A program made the position numbers and the translations under genes. The notes below the pieces were generated by a model. The model had not been told where the DNA came from and made no database searches. It saw only the letters and a list, made by a program, of their open reading frames with translations. A stretch of DNA of 64,000 nt from Phycisphaerales bacterium (lineage in GTDB: Bacteria > Planctomycetota > Phycisphaerae > Phycisphaerales > UBA1924): assembly GCA_029260395.1 (NCBI GenBank), contig JAJDDJ010000001.1, forward strand, positions 595,681 through 659,680, written 5' to 3'. Below are positions 1 through 9,067 of the stretch, piece after piece; position 1 is the first letter of the stretch; each line of letters begins with the position of its first letter.

Positions 1-1
1 C

Positions 2-3000
2 CAGCTGCTCTCGACCGTATTCGTCGATACCGATGCCACGGGCACCAACAACGGCTCGACGTGGGCGAACGCGTTCACGAGCGTTCAGGCGGCGCTCGCC
101 GCAGCTGTCGCCGATGACGAAATCTGGGTCGCTGAGGGCATTTATACCCCCGGCGCGGGACGGTTCAACAGCTTCGCGCTCAAGGCCGGGGTTGACTTAT
201 TCGGCGGGTTCCAAGGCAACGAGACCCTGCTTACCCAGCGGAACCCCTCATCCAACCCCACGATTCTCTCAGGCGAGATCGGAGGCGGCGGCACCGGGGA
301 CAACAGCTTCCACGTGGTCACCGGAACTGGAAACCTCTCCGGGGCCACCATCGGCGGGTTCACCATCGCAGGCGGAAACGCCAACGGCGGTGGCAACGAC
401 TCCCAGGGCGGCGGCGTCAGGCTCCAGAACGCCACCAACGTTCAGTTCCTCGGCGACATGATCTTCAGCGCCAACAACGCCACCACGGGCGGCGGGCTCG
501 CCCTCATCGGGGGCACCCCCGTCGTCCGAGGACGCATCCTCAATAACGTCGCCACTGGCGATGGAGGCGGCCTCTGGACCAACTCCGGCATCCCCACCAT
601 CGAGGCCAACTTTGACAGCAACAGCGCCGCCAACGGCGGCGGCGCGTTCTGGACCCTCGGCGCTACGGGCTCGCTCCGCGCCAGCACCGTCTTCTCTGCT
701 TCAATAAACAACAACATCGCGACCGGTCAGGGCGGCACCTTCGCCTTCGATGGAACTGCCCCCAGTTTCCCCGCCACACCCTCTATCACCAACGGCGCAG
801 CGGGCACCAACGGCGGCGGCATCTACGCCTCGGGCGTCACCCTCACCGGCGCGTTCAACGTCACCAACGCGACTGCGGGCACCAACGGCGGTGGCATCTA
901 CCTCGCCAACGGGGCCGCACTCAACCTCACAGGCGGCGCAATCCTGAACAACGACGCCACTGACGGCGGCGGCATCTACGCAGGGGCTGGCACCAGCCTT
1001 TCGGTGACCAGCACCAACATCACCGGCAACACCGCCACCAGCGAGGGCGGCGGTCTCTACACGAACCAGGTCGGGCTCTCACTCAGCGGTGCGACGATCT
1101 CGACCAACACCGCGGCAGACGGCGGCGGCATCTACGCCATCGGTGGCACGATCACCATCACCAACTCCACCATCACCGGCAACATGGCGGCCAACGGCGG
1201 CGGCGCGATGTTCAGCGGCGGGGCCACCCCCACCTTCAGCGGCGCCACCATCAGCAGCAACATCGCCACCAACGACGGCGGCGGCATCTGGGGTTCCGGC
1301 GGCACCTTCACCCTCGGCTCGGGCAGCGGCATCACCGCCACGGGCAACACCTCCGACAACCGAGGCGGCACGCTCTTCGCTGTCAACGCCACCGTCAACA
1401 TCGCCAACTCGACATTCAACAACGGCGCCACGCCCGCACGCAACGGCATGCACGGCGGCCTCGCGGCCCTCTCAGGCGGCACACTCAACGTCTCCAAGAG
1501 CACGTTCGTTAACTTCCGTGCTGAGGGTGACGGGGCCGTGTTCTACGCCGATGCGGCCACCGTACGCGTATTCAACAGCAAGTTCCTCGGCGGCGTTGCC
1601 AAGAGCGACGGCGGAGCCATCTCCATCAAGGGCGCGTCCACCACCACCGTCGCTGGCTCGGTCTTCAGCGGCAACTTCTCCGGCGGGTTCGGCGGTGGCA
1701 TCGAAATCGGCGGCGGCTCCGCGACCCTCGTCAACAACACCGCCTCGTTCAACTTCGTTTCCAACATCGTCGCCAACGCTGTCTTCAGCGGAAACCCCGT
1801 CAACGCCAACGACCTCGCGCTGACCACCAACGGCTTTGGCGGATTCGCTGGCATCCGATCGGGTTCCAACGTGACCATCGCCAACTCCATTATCTGGGAC
1901 AACACCGCCGTGCTGCCCTCGGCTGCGGTCCGCGAGTTCCAGGTCTACGTGCAGAGCGGCGCGACGGTCACCATCCGCAACTCGCTGGTTCTCGCGGGTC
2001 TGCCTACACGCGCCATCGACGGCGGCGGCATCCAGCAGGTCGACCCCATCTTCGTTACCACCGGCGCTGTCGACGACGGCTCGGGCGCTGACCAGACACC
2101 CGGCACGCTCGACGACAACTTCGACCTCGCCACCGGCTCGACCGCCATCGACGCGGGCGACCCCGCCGACCTGCCCGCCGACTTGCTTGACGTGAACAAC
2201 AACGCCAACACCGGCGAGGCTCTGCCGCAGGACATCACCGGCCAGAACCGCATCCGCGGCGTCACGCTTGATCTCGGCGCGTACGAGAGCGGCAACGCCG
2301 GCGTCACCCCGCCCGAGCCCGGCGCGCCGACGACCACCGCCCTGCGCGGCTTTAGCAGCAACAACGAAGGCAATCCGCCGAGCGACTTCTTCGCACCCGG
2401 ACAGGGCTTCGACCTTGTCGCCATCGGTGTGCAGGACGGCGACGGCGACCTCGCGCGCGTCGACTACTACTTCGACTCCAACAACGACGGCGTGCTCGAT
2501 GCGGCCGACATGCTGCTCGGGTCGGTCGCCTACGCGGAAGACGGCCCCGGCGGCGGTGCCAACTTCGATGCCACCATCGACGACGACGGCTTCGTCGGCA
2601 CCAGCAACGTCGGCTTCGACGGCATCGCCGACCCGATCCAGGGCGCGGCCAGCATTGACAACATCCCCGAGTCGTTCATCCTCCGCCTGAGCAACGCGCA
2701 GGTCGCTGGGTTTGGTACCGGTGTGATCCGCTTCTTTGCTCGTGGTGTCGATGCCCTCAACAACATCGGCCCCGCCGAGGAGCTTGAGGTCAACCTGACC
2801 GACGGGTCGACCGACCCCGAGTTCTCGCTGATCATCGGCGGCGGCGCCCAGCGGCCCATCGCCGCCCAGGTGCCGTTCCCCACGGCCGACCGGCCCGAGG
2901 TCATCCAGCTCGGCGACTTTGATGGCGACGGGCTCGCCGATGCCATCGTGACCACCGAGGCTTCGCAGAACGTCGTCACCATTTACTATGGCAACGGCAA

Positions 3001-5164
3001 CGGCACCTTCACCGATCGCTTCGACATCGTCGTCGGACCCCGCCCCGAAGACATCGTGATCGGCGACTTCAACAACGACGGCCGGCTCGACTTCGCGACC
3101 TCCAACTGGCCCGCAGACAGGCCCGGCACGGGTTCGGTCACCATCGGGCTCAACCGGGGCGGGCGCGGCGCGGCGGCCTTCCCGAACAGCGCCGTCACCA
3201 CGGTCAATGCCCGTGGGCTGCGCTTCAGCATCGATGCCGCCGACCTCGACAACGACGGCGACATCGACCTCATCTCCGCCAACTTGAACACCGACTCCAC
3301 CACCGACATCTTCCTCAACAACGGCGATGGCGTCTTCAGCCGCATCAACGGCCCCTCCGTCGGCAACATCGCCATCGGCCGCATCCGCCTAGCCGACCTC
3401 AACAACGACGGCAACACCGACGTCATCTACACGAACCGCAGTTCGAACATCACGATCATTTACGCGCCGGGCAACGGCCCGTACGTCACCGGTTCGAGCC
3501 TCAATGTCGGCAGCACCGCCACGGTCGCCTACCCGCAGGGCGCTAAGTCGCTTCGAGGCTTGCGTTTTGGCGATCTCAACGGCGACGGCTTTACCGACAT
3601 GGTCGTCTCCAACCAGTCCTCCAACACGATCGCCGTCTACATCAACGACGGCTCGGGCGGCTTCGGTGCTGGCACGCTGTACACGGTCGGGTCTGCGCCA
3701 GAAGACATCGCCATCGGCGACCTCAACAACGACACCGTCCCCGACATCGCCGTGGCCAACACCAGTTCGGCCAACATGACCCTGCTCACCAACAACGGCG
3801 ACGGCACCTTCCAGCCGCCCGTCACCATCGTTGTCGGTGCCGGGCCAGAGGGCATCGCAATCGGGGACGTCACCAACGACGGCGCCAACGACATCGTCAC
3901 CGCCAACATCGGCGCCAACACCATCAGCTTCCTCAAGAATTCCATCGGTCGCCGTTCGGCCGTCGGCACCGAGAATGCTTCCGGCAAGAACTTCGTCGGC
4001 ATCATCAACCAGACCGCTAACCCCGTCGTGTTCGACCAGGACTCCAACGGCGACTGGTTCGCACGCCGGGTCAACACCGGCTCGGTCTTCCTCGTCGGAC
4101 AGATGACCGCGGTCACCGTTGATGGCAACCAGCACTTCTTCGGCACCACCACCAACGGGCTCCGCTGGTTCTTCCCCAAGAACGACGGAACGGGCTCCTA
4201 CTTTGATCTTGACCTGAGCTCCATCGCTGGCGCTCCCGGCAGCGCCGATTTTGCCTTCAGCCTCAGCAACTTCATCGACCCGCAGGGCAACCCTCACCTC
4301 TTCGGGCTCACCACCGGCGGCGACTACGTCACCGTCCGTCGAACCGGTGTCAACAACGGCAACTGGCAGTGGCAGTTTGAGAACATCTCGCAGAGCGTCC
4401 TTAACAACAACCCGGGCGCGACCATCCCCCCGATCACCGAGTTCGAACCCTACGTCACACGCTGGAACCAGTGGGGACTCGCGGGCATCACCGATACCGG
4501 CGATGTGGTCAGTATCTGGACCACGCCTTCGTTCAACTTCTGGACGCTCTCCAACCTCAGCGACATCGTGCGTAACCAGACCGGCGGCAACGTGTCGCTC
4601 GTCGGTGGCCTCGCCACCGTCATCACCCGTCGGTTCGACCTGCCGGCAAGCCAGCAGACCCAGTGGGACGGCATCAACATCGCCGGCCTCTCGGGCGCGG
4701 GCCATCTCCGCGTGCTCTGGTGGGCCGCCGCCAACGTCAACACCAACCCCAACGCCCTCGACTCGGGCTGGCGCATCAGCGACCTCACCGACCCGCAGGT
4801 CACTGCGCCCAACTCCAGCGCGAACGACCTTCCCGAGTTCATCTCCGATCGCGGCCTGACCAGTTACTTCACCCCGTGGGGCGGCATCAACTACGTCGGC
4901 TTCAACACCGCAGGCCAGATCCAGATCTACTGGTGGGTGCCCGGCTTCGCGGGCCAGTACATCTCGTCCATCGTGACCGACACCCTGCCGCAGGGCACGC
5001 TCATCCCGATCGCTGACCTCAACGCGTACTCCGCACCCAACGGTGTCATCAGCGTCTTCGGCCCCGGCGAAGACGACGTCACGCTCCGCTTGTGGGTCGA
5101 CCCGTTCGCGCCCGGTTCGTCGTGGGGTGTCGAGAACCTCACCGAGATCGCTCAGCGAGTCTGA
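2..5164 (+). CDS. Giant secreted beta-helix / FG-GAP repeat surface protein (5' end outside window)
   Basis: The reading frame is already open at the first base, so the true start and any signal peptide lie upstream; an internal ATG at 314 is not the real start. The first visible residues (VDTDATGTNNGSTWANAF) match the opening of right-handed beta-helix surface proteins. About 500 residues follow with many GGGIY / GGG-aromatic turns and F-x-x-N motifs, resembling polymorphic outer-membrane protein repeats. The middle (about 2870-3940) has seven FG-GAP/VCBS-type repeats of the form GDxNNDGxxD, the calcium-binding blades of integrin-like propellers. The last 400 residues are Trp- and Gly-rich repeats of unknown fold. 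No PEP-CTERM tail is present. Its likely role is an exported adhesin or surface-layer protein, inferred from architecture only. A strong hairpin terminator follows. Confidence 0.85.
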   Translation, partial: QLLSTVFVDTDATGTNNGSTWANAFTSVQAALAAAVADDEIWVAEGIYTPGAGRFNSFALKAGVDLFGGFQGNETLLTQRNPSSNPTILSGEIGGGGTGDNSFHVVTGTGNLSGATIGGFTIAGGNANGGGNDSQGGGVRLQNATNVQFLGDMIFSANNATTGGGLALIGGTPVVRGRILNNVATGDGGGLWTNSGIPTIEANFDSNSAANGGGAFWTLGATGSLRASTVFSASINNNIATGQGGTFAFDGTAPSFPATPSITNGAAGTNGGGIYASGVTLTGAFNVTNATAGTNGGGIYLANGAALNLTGGAILNNDATDGGGIYAGAGTSLSVTSTNITGNTATSEGGGLYTNQVGLSLSGATISTNTAADGGGIYAIGGTITITNSTITGNMAANGGGAMFSGGATPTFSGATISSNIATNDGGGIWGSGGTFTLGSGSGITATGNTSDNRGGTLFAVNATVNIANSTFNNGATPARNGMHGGLAALSGGTLNVSKSTFVNFRAEGDGAVFYADAATVRVFNSKFLGGVAKSDGGAISIKGASTTTVAGSVFSGNFSGGFGGGIEIGGGSATLVNNTASFNFVSNIVANAVFSGNPVNANDLALTTNGFGGFAGIRSGSNVTIANSIIWDNTAVLPSAAVREFQVYVQSGATVTIRNSLVLAGLPTRAIDGGGIQQVDPIFVTTGAVDDGSGADQTPGTLDDNFDLATGSTAIDAGDPADLPADLLDVNNNANTGEALPQDITGQNRIRGVTLDLGAYESGNAGVTPPEPGAPTTTALRGFSSNNEGNPPSDFFAPGQGFDLVAIGVQDGDGDLARVDYYFDSNNDGVLDAADMLLGSVAYAEDGPGGGANFDATIDDDGFVGTSNVGFDGIADPIQGAASIDNIPESFILRLSNAQVAGFGTGVIRFFARGVDALNNIGPAEELEVNLTDGSTDPEFSLIIGGGAQRPIAAQVPFPTADRPEVIQLGDFDGDGLADAIVTTEASQNVVTIYYGNGNGTFTDRFDIVVGPRPEDIVIGDFNNDGRLDFATSNWPADRPGTGSVTIGLNRGGRGAAAFPNSAVTTVNARGLRFSIDAADLDNDGDIDLISANLNTDSTTDIFLNNGDGVFSRINGPSVGNIAIGRIRLADLNNDGNTDVIYTNRSSNITIIYAPGNGPYVTGSSLNVGSTATVAYPQGAKSLRGLRFGDLNGDGFTDMVVSNQSSNTIAVYINDGSGGFGAGTLYTVGSAPEDIAIGDLNNDTVPDIAVANTSSANMTLLTNNGDGTFQPPVTIVVGAGPEGIAIGDVTNDGANDIVTANIGANTISFLKNSIGRRSAVGTENASGKNFVGIINQTANPVVFDQDSNGDWFARRVNTGSVFLVGQMTAVTVDGNQHFFGTTTNGLRWFFPKNDGTGSYFDLDLSSIAGAPGSADFAFSLSNFIDPQGNPHLFGLTTGGDYVTVRRTGVNNGNWQWQFENISQSVLNNNPGATIPPITEFEPYVTRWNQWGLAGITDTGDVVSIWTTPSFNFWTLSNLSDIVRNQTGGNVSLVGGLATVITRRFDLPASQQTQWDGINIAGLSGAGHLRVLWWAAANVNTNPNALDSGWRISDLTDPQVTAPNSSANDLPEFISDRGLTSYFTPWGGINYVGFNTAGQIQIYWWVPGFAGQYISSIVTDTLPQGTLIPIADLNAYSAPNGVISVFGPGEDDVTLRLWVDPFAPGSSWGVENLTEIAQRV

Positions 5165-5195
5165 GTTCGCGCGGGCACATCTCTGTTGCATACCC

Positions 5196-5230
5196 AAGCC
5201 CCCGGCACACCTCACCGCCGGGGGCTTTTG
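5196..5230 (+). terminator. Rho-independent terminator after the giant surface protein
   Basis: A perfect 11-bp inverted repeat (AAGCCCCCGGC / GCCGGGGGCTT) separated by 10 bases and followed by a short T run, 31 bases after the stop codon. It lies between convergent genes and may also stop transcripts from the histidine kinase on the other strand. Confidence 0.85.
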
Positions 5231-5234
5231 TGCG

Positions 5235-7367
5235 CTAACCCGCCGCCCGGTGTTCCCCGCTGGCAAGGCTGGCACAGAGCGAAACGAACGCTTCCCGCTG
5301 CACGGGCTTGGTGAGAAGCGCGTCACAGCCCGCAGCCAAACACCGCTCGCGGTAACCCGGCATCGCGTGCGCCGTCATCGCCACAATCGGCGCGCGCACA
5401 CCTAGTTCGCGAAGCCGCTTTGTCGCCTCAAGCCCATCCATGCCCGGCATCTGCAAGTCCATCAGGATCAGATCGAACGCGGTCAGGCCCGCCGACTCGA
5501 TCGCCTCGTACCCACTTGCTGCCTGCTCCACCTCGGCCCCTGCCCTGGTCAGGTACAAATCGAGCAGCCGCCGGTTATCGACGCCGTCATCGACCACCAG
5601 CACCCTCGCGCGCTCGAGCGGGCTCGAGGCACTGGCAGGAGGACAAACCGGCGCGTCGGCCGCGGGCGTATCCGGCTCCTCGGCGAGCTGCGCCGCCTCA
5701 ATCACCGGCGTGCGCACAACAAACTCGCTCCCCTTGCCCGGCTCCGATGTTGCTTTGATCGTGCCGCCGAGCATCTCGACCAAACGCCACGTGATCGCCA
5801 GTCCAAGTCCCGTCCCCCCGTATCGCCGGCTGGTCGATGCATCCGCCTGCTCGAACGGCAAGAACGCCCTGCCGAGCTGATCAGGAGTCATCCCAACACC
5901 GGTATCACGCACGGTGATCGCGAGCGACCGCAAGCCATGTCGATCAGGCTCAGGTTCGACGCCAACGGTCAGCGAAACCTCACCACGGTCCGTGAACTTC
6001 ATGGCGTTGCCAAGAAGATTGTGGAGAATCTGACGAAGCCGGGTCGGATCGCTCGTGACAAGGCTCGGCACATCACTTGCAATAGCCGTGCGCAACATGA
6101 GCCCCTTCTCACTCGCGCGCTGCGTGTATTGGCTGCTCATCTCCTGGATGAGCCTTCGCACATCCGTGGGAACAAGATCAAGCTGCAGCTTGCCCGCCTC
6201 AACCTTGCTCAGGTCCAGCAGATCATTGATCACCGCGAGCAGGTGCTCGCCGTTGCGCCTGACCGTTGCAAGGTGCGACGCCGCAAACTCCGGCTCTTCC
6301 ATCGCCAGACCCGCAAAGCCAAGAATCGAGGTCAGCGGTGTGCGGAGCTCATGGCTCATGTTCGCCAAAAACTCGCTCTTGGACCGGTTCGACGCCACCG
6401 CCTGCTCCCGAGCTTCGAGCAATTCTTCACGCACCGCGTGCTGATCCGTGATGTCCTGGATCGCCCCGACCAACGCCACGCACCCCTCGCCCTCGAACAC
6501 GGGCTCACCGATCACTCGCACCCAAATCCGGCGGTCCCGGTCCGTCACAATCTCGGCTTCGACGTCCCAGTTTGTGCCCGTTTGCCTGGCGCGTTCGATC
6601 GCTTCGTTGATCACAGCACGGCTCTCGGGCGTGTAGTACGCAATCGCCTCGGCCAAGGTTGGCGGCGTGCCGACGGCCCGGTCGTGAATGCGGTAAACAC
6701 CTTCCGTCCACTCGACAGCCTCGTTGCCCAAGTCCAGCCGCCAACCCGCGACATGCGCGAGACGAGAAGTCTGCTCGGCCAGCAACCGAGCCTGCCGCTC
6801 GCGAAGATCCTTGCGCACGCGATCGGTCACATCCTCGTTGATACCTACGAGTCGCATCGGGCGGCCCAACCGGTCGCGCTCGAGCCTGCATCGCGACGCG
6901 ATATGCCGAAGAGCACCGTCGCCCCGACGGATCCTAAACGTCGCGGCCACTTCCGCACCGCCCCGCTCGATGATCGCCTGCTCCTCCGCGTCCACCCGCT
7001 GCGCATCCTCGGGCAGCACGCACGACCACCAGGCCTCACGCGCGCTCTCGTACGCGCCCGGTTCCACGCCGTACACCTCGTACATCGCGTCGTCCCAGAT
7101 CAACACCTGCTCATCGATGCGCCACTGCCAAACGCCGATGCCAGCGCCGCGAGTTGCTGCGGACAACCATGCCGGCGCTCGCCAACGGGGACCAACCGAT
7201 CCCGCAAGCCGGCGCAGCATCCGTCTGACCCGCGGCAACAAGCCAGGCACTCCCTCTCGGAGCGTCACACGGCGGATTGGTTTCCAAGGCCGGAACGGCC
7301 TGCCGCCTGCTTCCACGATGACACCCCGAGCGTGCCTTCCCCATGGCCTCGATCGGCACTTCACCAA
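5235..7367 (-). CDS. Hybrid sensor histidine kinase (PAS-PAS-HisKA-HATPase-REC)
   Basis: A phosphorelay kinase that autophosphorylates a histidine and passes the phosphate to its own receiver. Two PAS domains (about residues 75-185 and 205-310) precede a HisKA domain with the phospho-acceptor His339 in the motif MSHELRTP. The HATPase domain (440-555) has the N box (NLLGNAMKF), the G1 box (DTGVGM) and the G2 box (GGTGLGLA). The C-terminal receiver (588-700) has the acidic pair DD, the phospho-acceptor Asp637 (LMDLQMPGMDG) and the conserved Lys687 (TKP). No transmembrane helix is evident, so it is probably cytoplasmic. The start is uncertain: the longest frame begins with TTG, and an ATG at residue 50 (7220) would keep every domain. 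No partner regulator is adjacent, so the signal and target are unknown. Confidence 0.9.
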   Translation of the reverse strand: MVKCRSRPWGRHARGVIVEAGGRPFRPWKPIRRVTLREGVPGLLPRVRRMLRRLAGSVGPRWRAPAWLSAATRGAGIGVWQWRIDEQVLIWDDAMYEVYGVEPGAYESAREAWWSCVLPEDAQRVDAEEQAIIERGGAEVAATFRIRRGDGALRHIASRCRLERDRLGRPMRLVGINEDVTDRVRKDLRERQARLLAEQTSRLAHVAGWRLDLGNEAVEWTEGVYRIHDRAVGTPPTLAEAIAYYTPESRAVINEAIERARQTGTNWDVEAEIVTDRDRRIWVRVIGEPVFEGEGCVALVGAIQDITDQHAVREELLEAREQAVASNRSKSEFLANMSHELRTPLTSILGFAGLAMEEPEFAASHLATVRRNGEHLLAVINDLLDLSKVEAGKLQLDLVPTDVRRLIQEMSSQYTQRASEKGLMLRTAIASDVPSLVTSDPTRLRQILHNLLGNAMKFTDRGEVSLTVGVEPEPDRHGLRSLAITVRDTGVGMTPDQLGRAFLPFEQADASTSRRYGGTGLGLAITWRLVEMLGGTIKATSEPGKGSEFVVRTPVIEAAQLAEEPDTPAADAPVCPPASASSPLERARVLVVDDGVDNRRLLDLYLTRAGAEVEQAASGYEAIESAGLTAFDLILMDLQMPGMDGLEATKRLRELGVRAPIVAMTAHAMPGYRERCLAAGCDALLTKPVQREAFVSLCASLASGEHRAAG

Positions 7368-7460
7368 CCGGTGTCCACCCCCAAGCGGGCTCGCATCAGT
7401 TCATGGCTCAGCCGGGGCCAAGCAGGTTCGGTTATCGGAGCGTTGGAGCGAGTGAAGCGC

Positions 7461-8102
7461 TTAGCGGCGGCGACGCGAGCCAAAGGCGAGCCCAAGGCCT
7501 ATCGCCATGGCCGCAGATGGTGCGGGCACGACGCGCACTCCAAAGCCACCGCCCAGCACGTCCGTGCTTCGGATCATCGACCCGTCCGCTGAGTGCCACA
7601 CGATGACGTTTGCATCGTCCACATTCGTCGCCGAGATCGTCGCGCTCGAGCCCTCGGTGGTATCAAAAGTGGACGCCCAGCCGTCGGTTCTGTTGGCGTT
7701 CCAGACAAACGCTAAGACGAAATCCATGCCCGAGTCACCCGCGTTCCAGCCTTGGTCGTTCGCGTCATCCTCGACCACCATGGTCTCGATCGACGTGTAA
7801 TTGACCATGCCATCGAACCGCCCGCCAGCCGCCGCCGCGTTGCTGAATACCGTGAAGAACCCGATGCCGTCGGTCGCATCCACCATAAACACGTTGACCG
7901 CGTTGGCGATCAACTGACCGCGCGACGGATTGATGCCGTTGTAGATCTCAGAATGAAAGTTGTACGACCCAGCGATATCGGTCGCCGAGACGAACGCCTC
8001 GATCGATCCGAGATCGCCCGATGCATCGAACGCCTCGAAGAGCTGCGCGCTGGCCGCACCCGAACACACCACAACAACACCGGACATGATCTGCTTGAGC
8101 AT
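7461..8102 (-). CDS. PEP-CTERM-type exosortase substrate, 213 aa
   Basis: A secreted protein of unknown function. It has a short signal peptide ending at ASAQ near residue 20, a beta-rich body with several Asp/Asn pairs, and a C-terminal sorting signal: VPAPSAA, a hydrophobic stretch, then GSRRRR. In this family exosortase cuts at the Pro-Glu-Pro-like motif and discards the basic tail; here the motif reads Pro-Ala-Pro. The start is supported by an AGAGAGGGA purine tract 6-7 bases upstream of the ATG. It is divergent from the next gene (CHRD protein), with about 260 bases of shared upstream DNA. No domain was recognised in the body. Confidence 0.8.
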   Translation of the reverse strand: MLKQIMSGVVVVCSGAASAQLFEAFDASGDLGSIEAFVSATDIAGSYNFHSEIYNGINPSRGQLIANAVNVFMVDATDGIGFFTVFSNAAAAGGRFDGMVNYTSIETMVVEDDANDQGWNAGDSGMDFVLAFVWNANRTDGWASTFDTTEGSSATISATNVDDANVIVWHSADGSMIRSTDVLGGGFGVRVVPAPSAAMAIGLGLAFGSRRRR

Positions 8103-8362
8103 CGGAATCCCTCTCTGTGTTCGGTCTCACTCACGCGCCGCGCAGACTCACCGCGCGGCCTCTTGCCCATAACGTGCGCCACAGATCTACAAAAGCCACT
8201 GGATTCTCGGGCGTGTGCCCTCTTTCTGGATCAGTCCTCTCAATCCAAAAACGTATCGGACCCTCGCTGCGAAGGCCCTCTCGGGGGTCCCGACGGCGTG
8301 TCGGGATGCCCGGATCCCTTGAGCGGGTGCCAAAGCACCCAATCCACGAAAGAGAGTGAGTT

Positions 8363-8872
8363 GTGAGTACGACCTTCAAAGTTGCCATCGCCGCTGCCGT
8401 CGCCTCGGCGACATTCGCTAGCGCCGACCTCATCACCCTGAGCTTCCCCATCACCGTGGAGCAGTCCGTCCCCGCACCGGACGTCACAGGCTTCAGCCCC
8501 TCGGGCAACGGCGTCGTCACGCTCGATACCGACACCAACCTCTTCAACTGGACCATCAGCTACCAGGGGCTCACCGGCCCGATCGTCGCGCCCGGTGCGC
8601 ACTTCCACGGCCCGGCCGACTTCGGCCAGACCGCGGGCGTTGAACTCTTCATCTCGACCGGCAGCCCCGCCGAGCCGCCCACCAGCGTGCTCACAGGCAG
8701 CGCCACGCTCTCAGGCCAGCAGGCCAGCGACGTGCTCGCGGGCCTGTGGTACGTCAACATCCATACCGCGCGCAACGGCGCAGGCGAGATCCGCGGGCAG
8801 GTCGTGCCCGCGCCCGCTGCCATCGCAACACTCGCCGGCGCGGGCCTTCTCACGACGCGCCGCCGCCGCTAA
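8363..8872 (+). CDS. CHRD domain PEP-CTERM-type secreted protein, 169 aa
   Basis: A GTG-initiated gene preceded by a purine-rich site (AAGAGAGTGAG). It has a signal peptide (cleavage near ASADL, residues 18-22). The body is a CHRD domain (about 30-148), recognisable from the HFHGPA motif, the YVNIHTARNGAGEIRGQV block and its all-beta character. This domain was first described in chordin and is common in secreted bacterial proteins; its biochemical role is poorly defined. The C-terminus (VVPAPAA, hydrophobic helix, RRRR) is a PEP-CTERM-like exosortase signal. Two small hairpins lie in the leader (near 8289-8308 and 8325-8340), and a very strong terminator-like hairpin follows about 110 bases downstream. 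Confidence 0.85.
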   Translation: MSTTFKVAIAAAVASATFASADLITLSFPITVEQSVPAPDVTGFSPSGNGVVTLDTDTNLFNWTISYQGLTGPIVAPGAHFHGPADFGQTAGVELFISTGSPAEPPTSVLTGSATLSGQQASDVLAGLWYVNIHTARNGAGEIRGQVVPAPAAIATLAGAGLLTTRRRR

Positions 8873-8979
8873 GTTTCGGCGGTCCCTCGTCACCGCGAAG
8901 CCTTCTCCGGCTACCCGCACCGCGTGACACCACTCCACGTCACGCACGATGAGTGGCACACCAGAGGAGAGCGAGGTCA

Positions 8980-9020
8980 GCGGAGCCGCCCCATTCGTTC
9001 GGGCGGCTCCGCCTTTTTTT
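8980..9020 (+). terminator. Strong Rho-independent terminator
   Basis: A perfect 11-bp stem (CGGAGCCGCCC / GGGCGGCTCCG) with a 9-base loop, followed after CC by seven T residues. It is the best terminator in the window. It closes the CHRD gene and separates it from the convergent glyS. Confidence 0.9.
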
Positions 9021-9067
9021 GTTACGATTCAACCACCCAGCGCAGCGGCCCGGTTCAAACACCCGGG

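Noticed and set aside
3389..5326. 645-residue open frame on the minus strand inside the giant surface gene
   Set aside because: Antisense to a well-supported gene; codon use is that of a high-GC shadow frame, and no motif is seen.
5937..7592. 551-residue plus-strand frame opposite the histidine kinase
   Set aside because: Antisense shadow rich in Arg/Pro/His; the kinase motifs on the other strand are complete.
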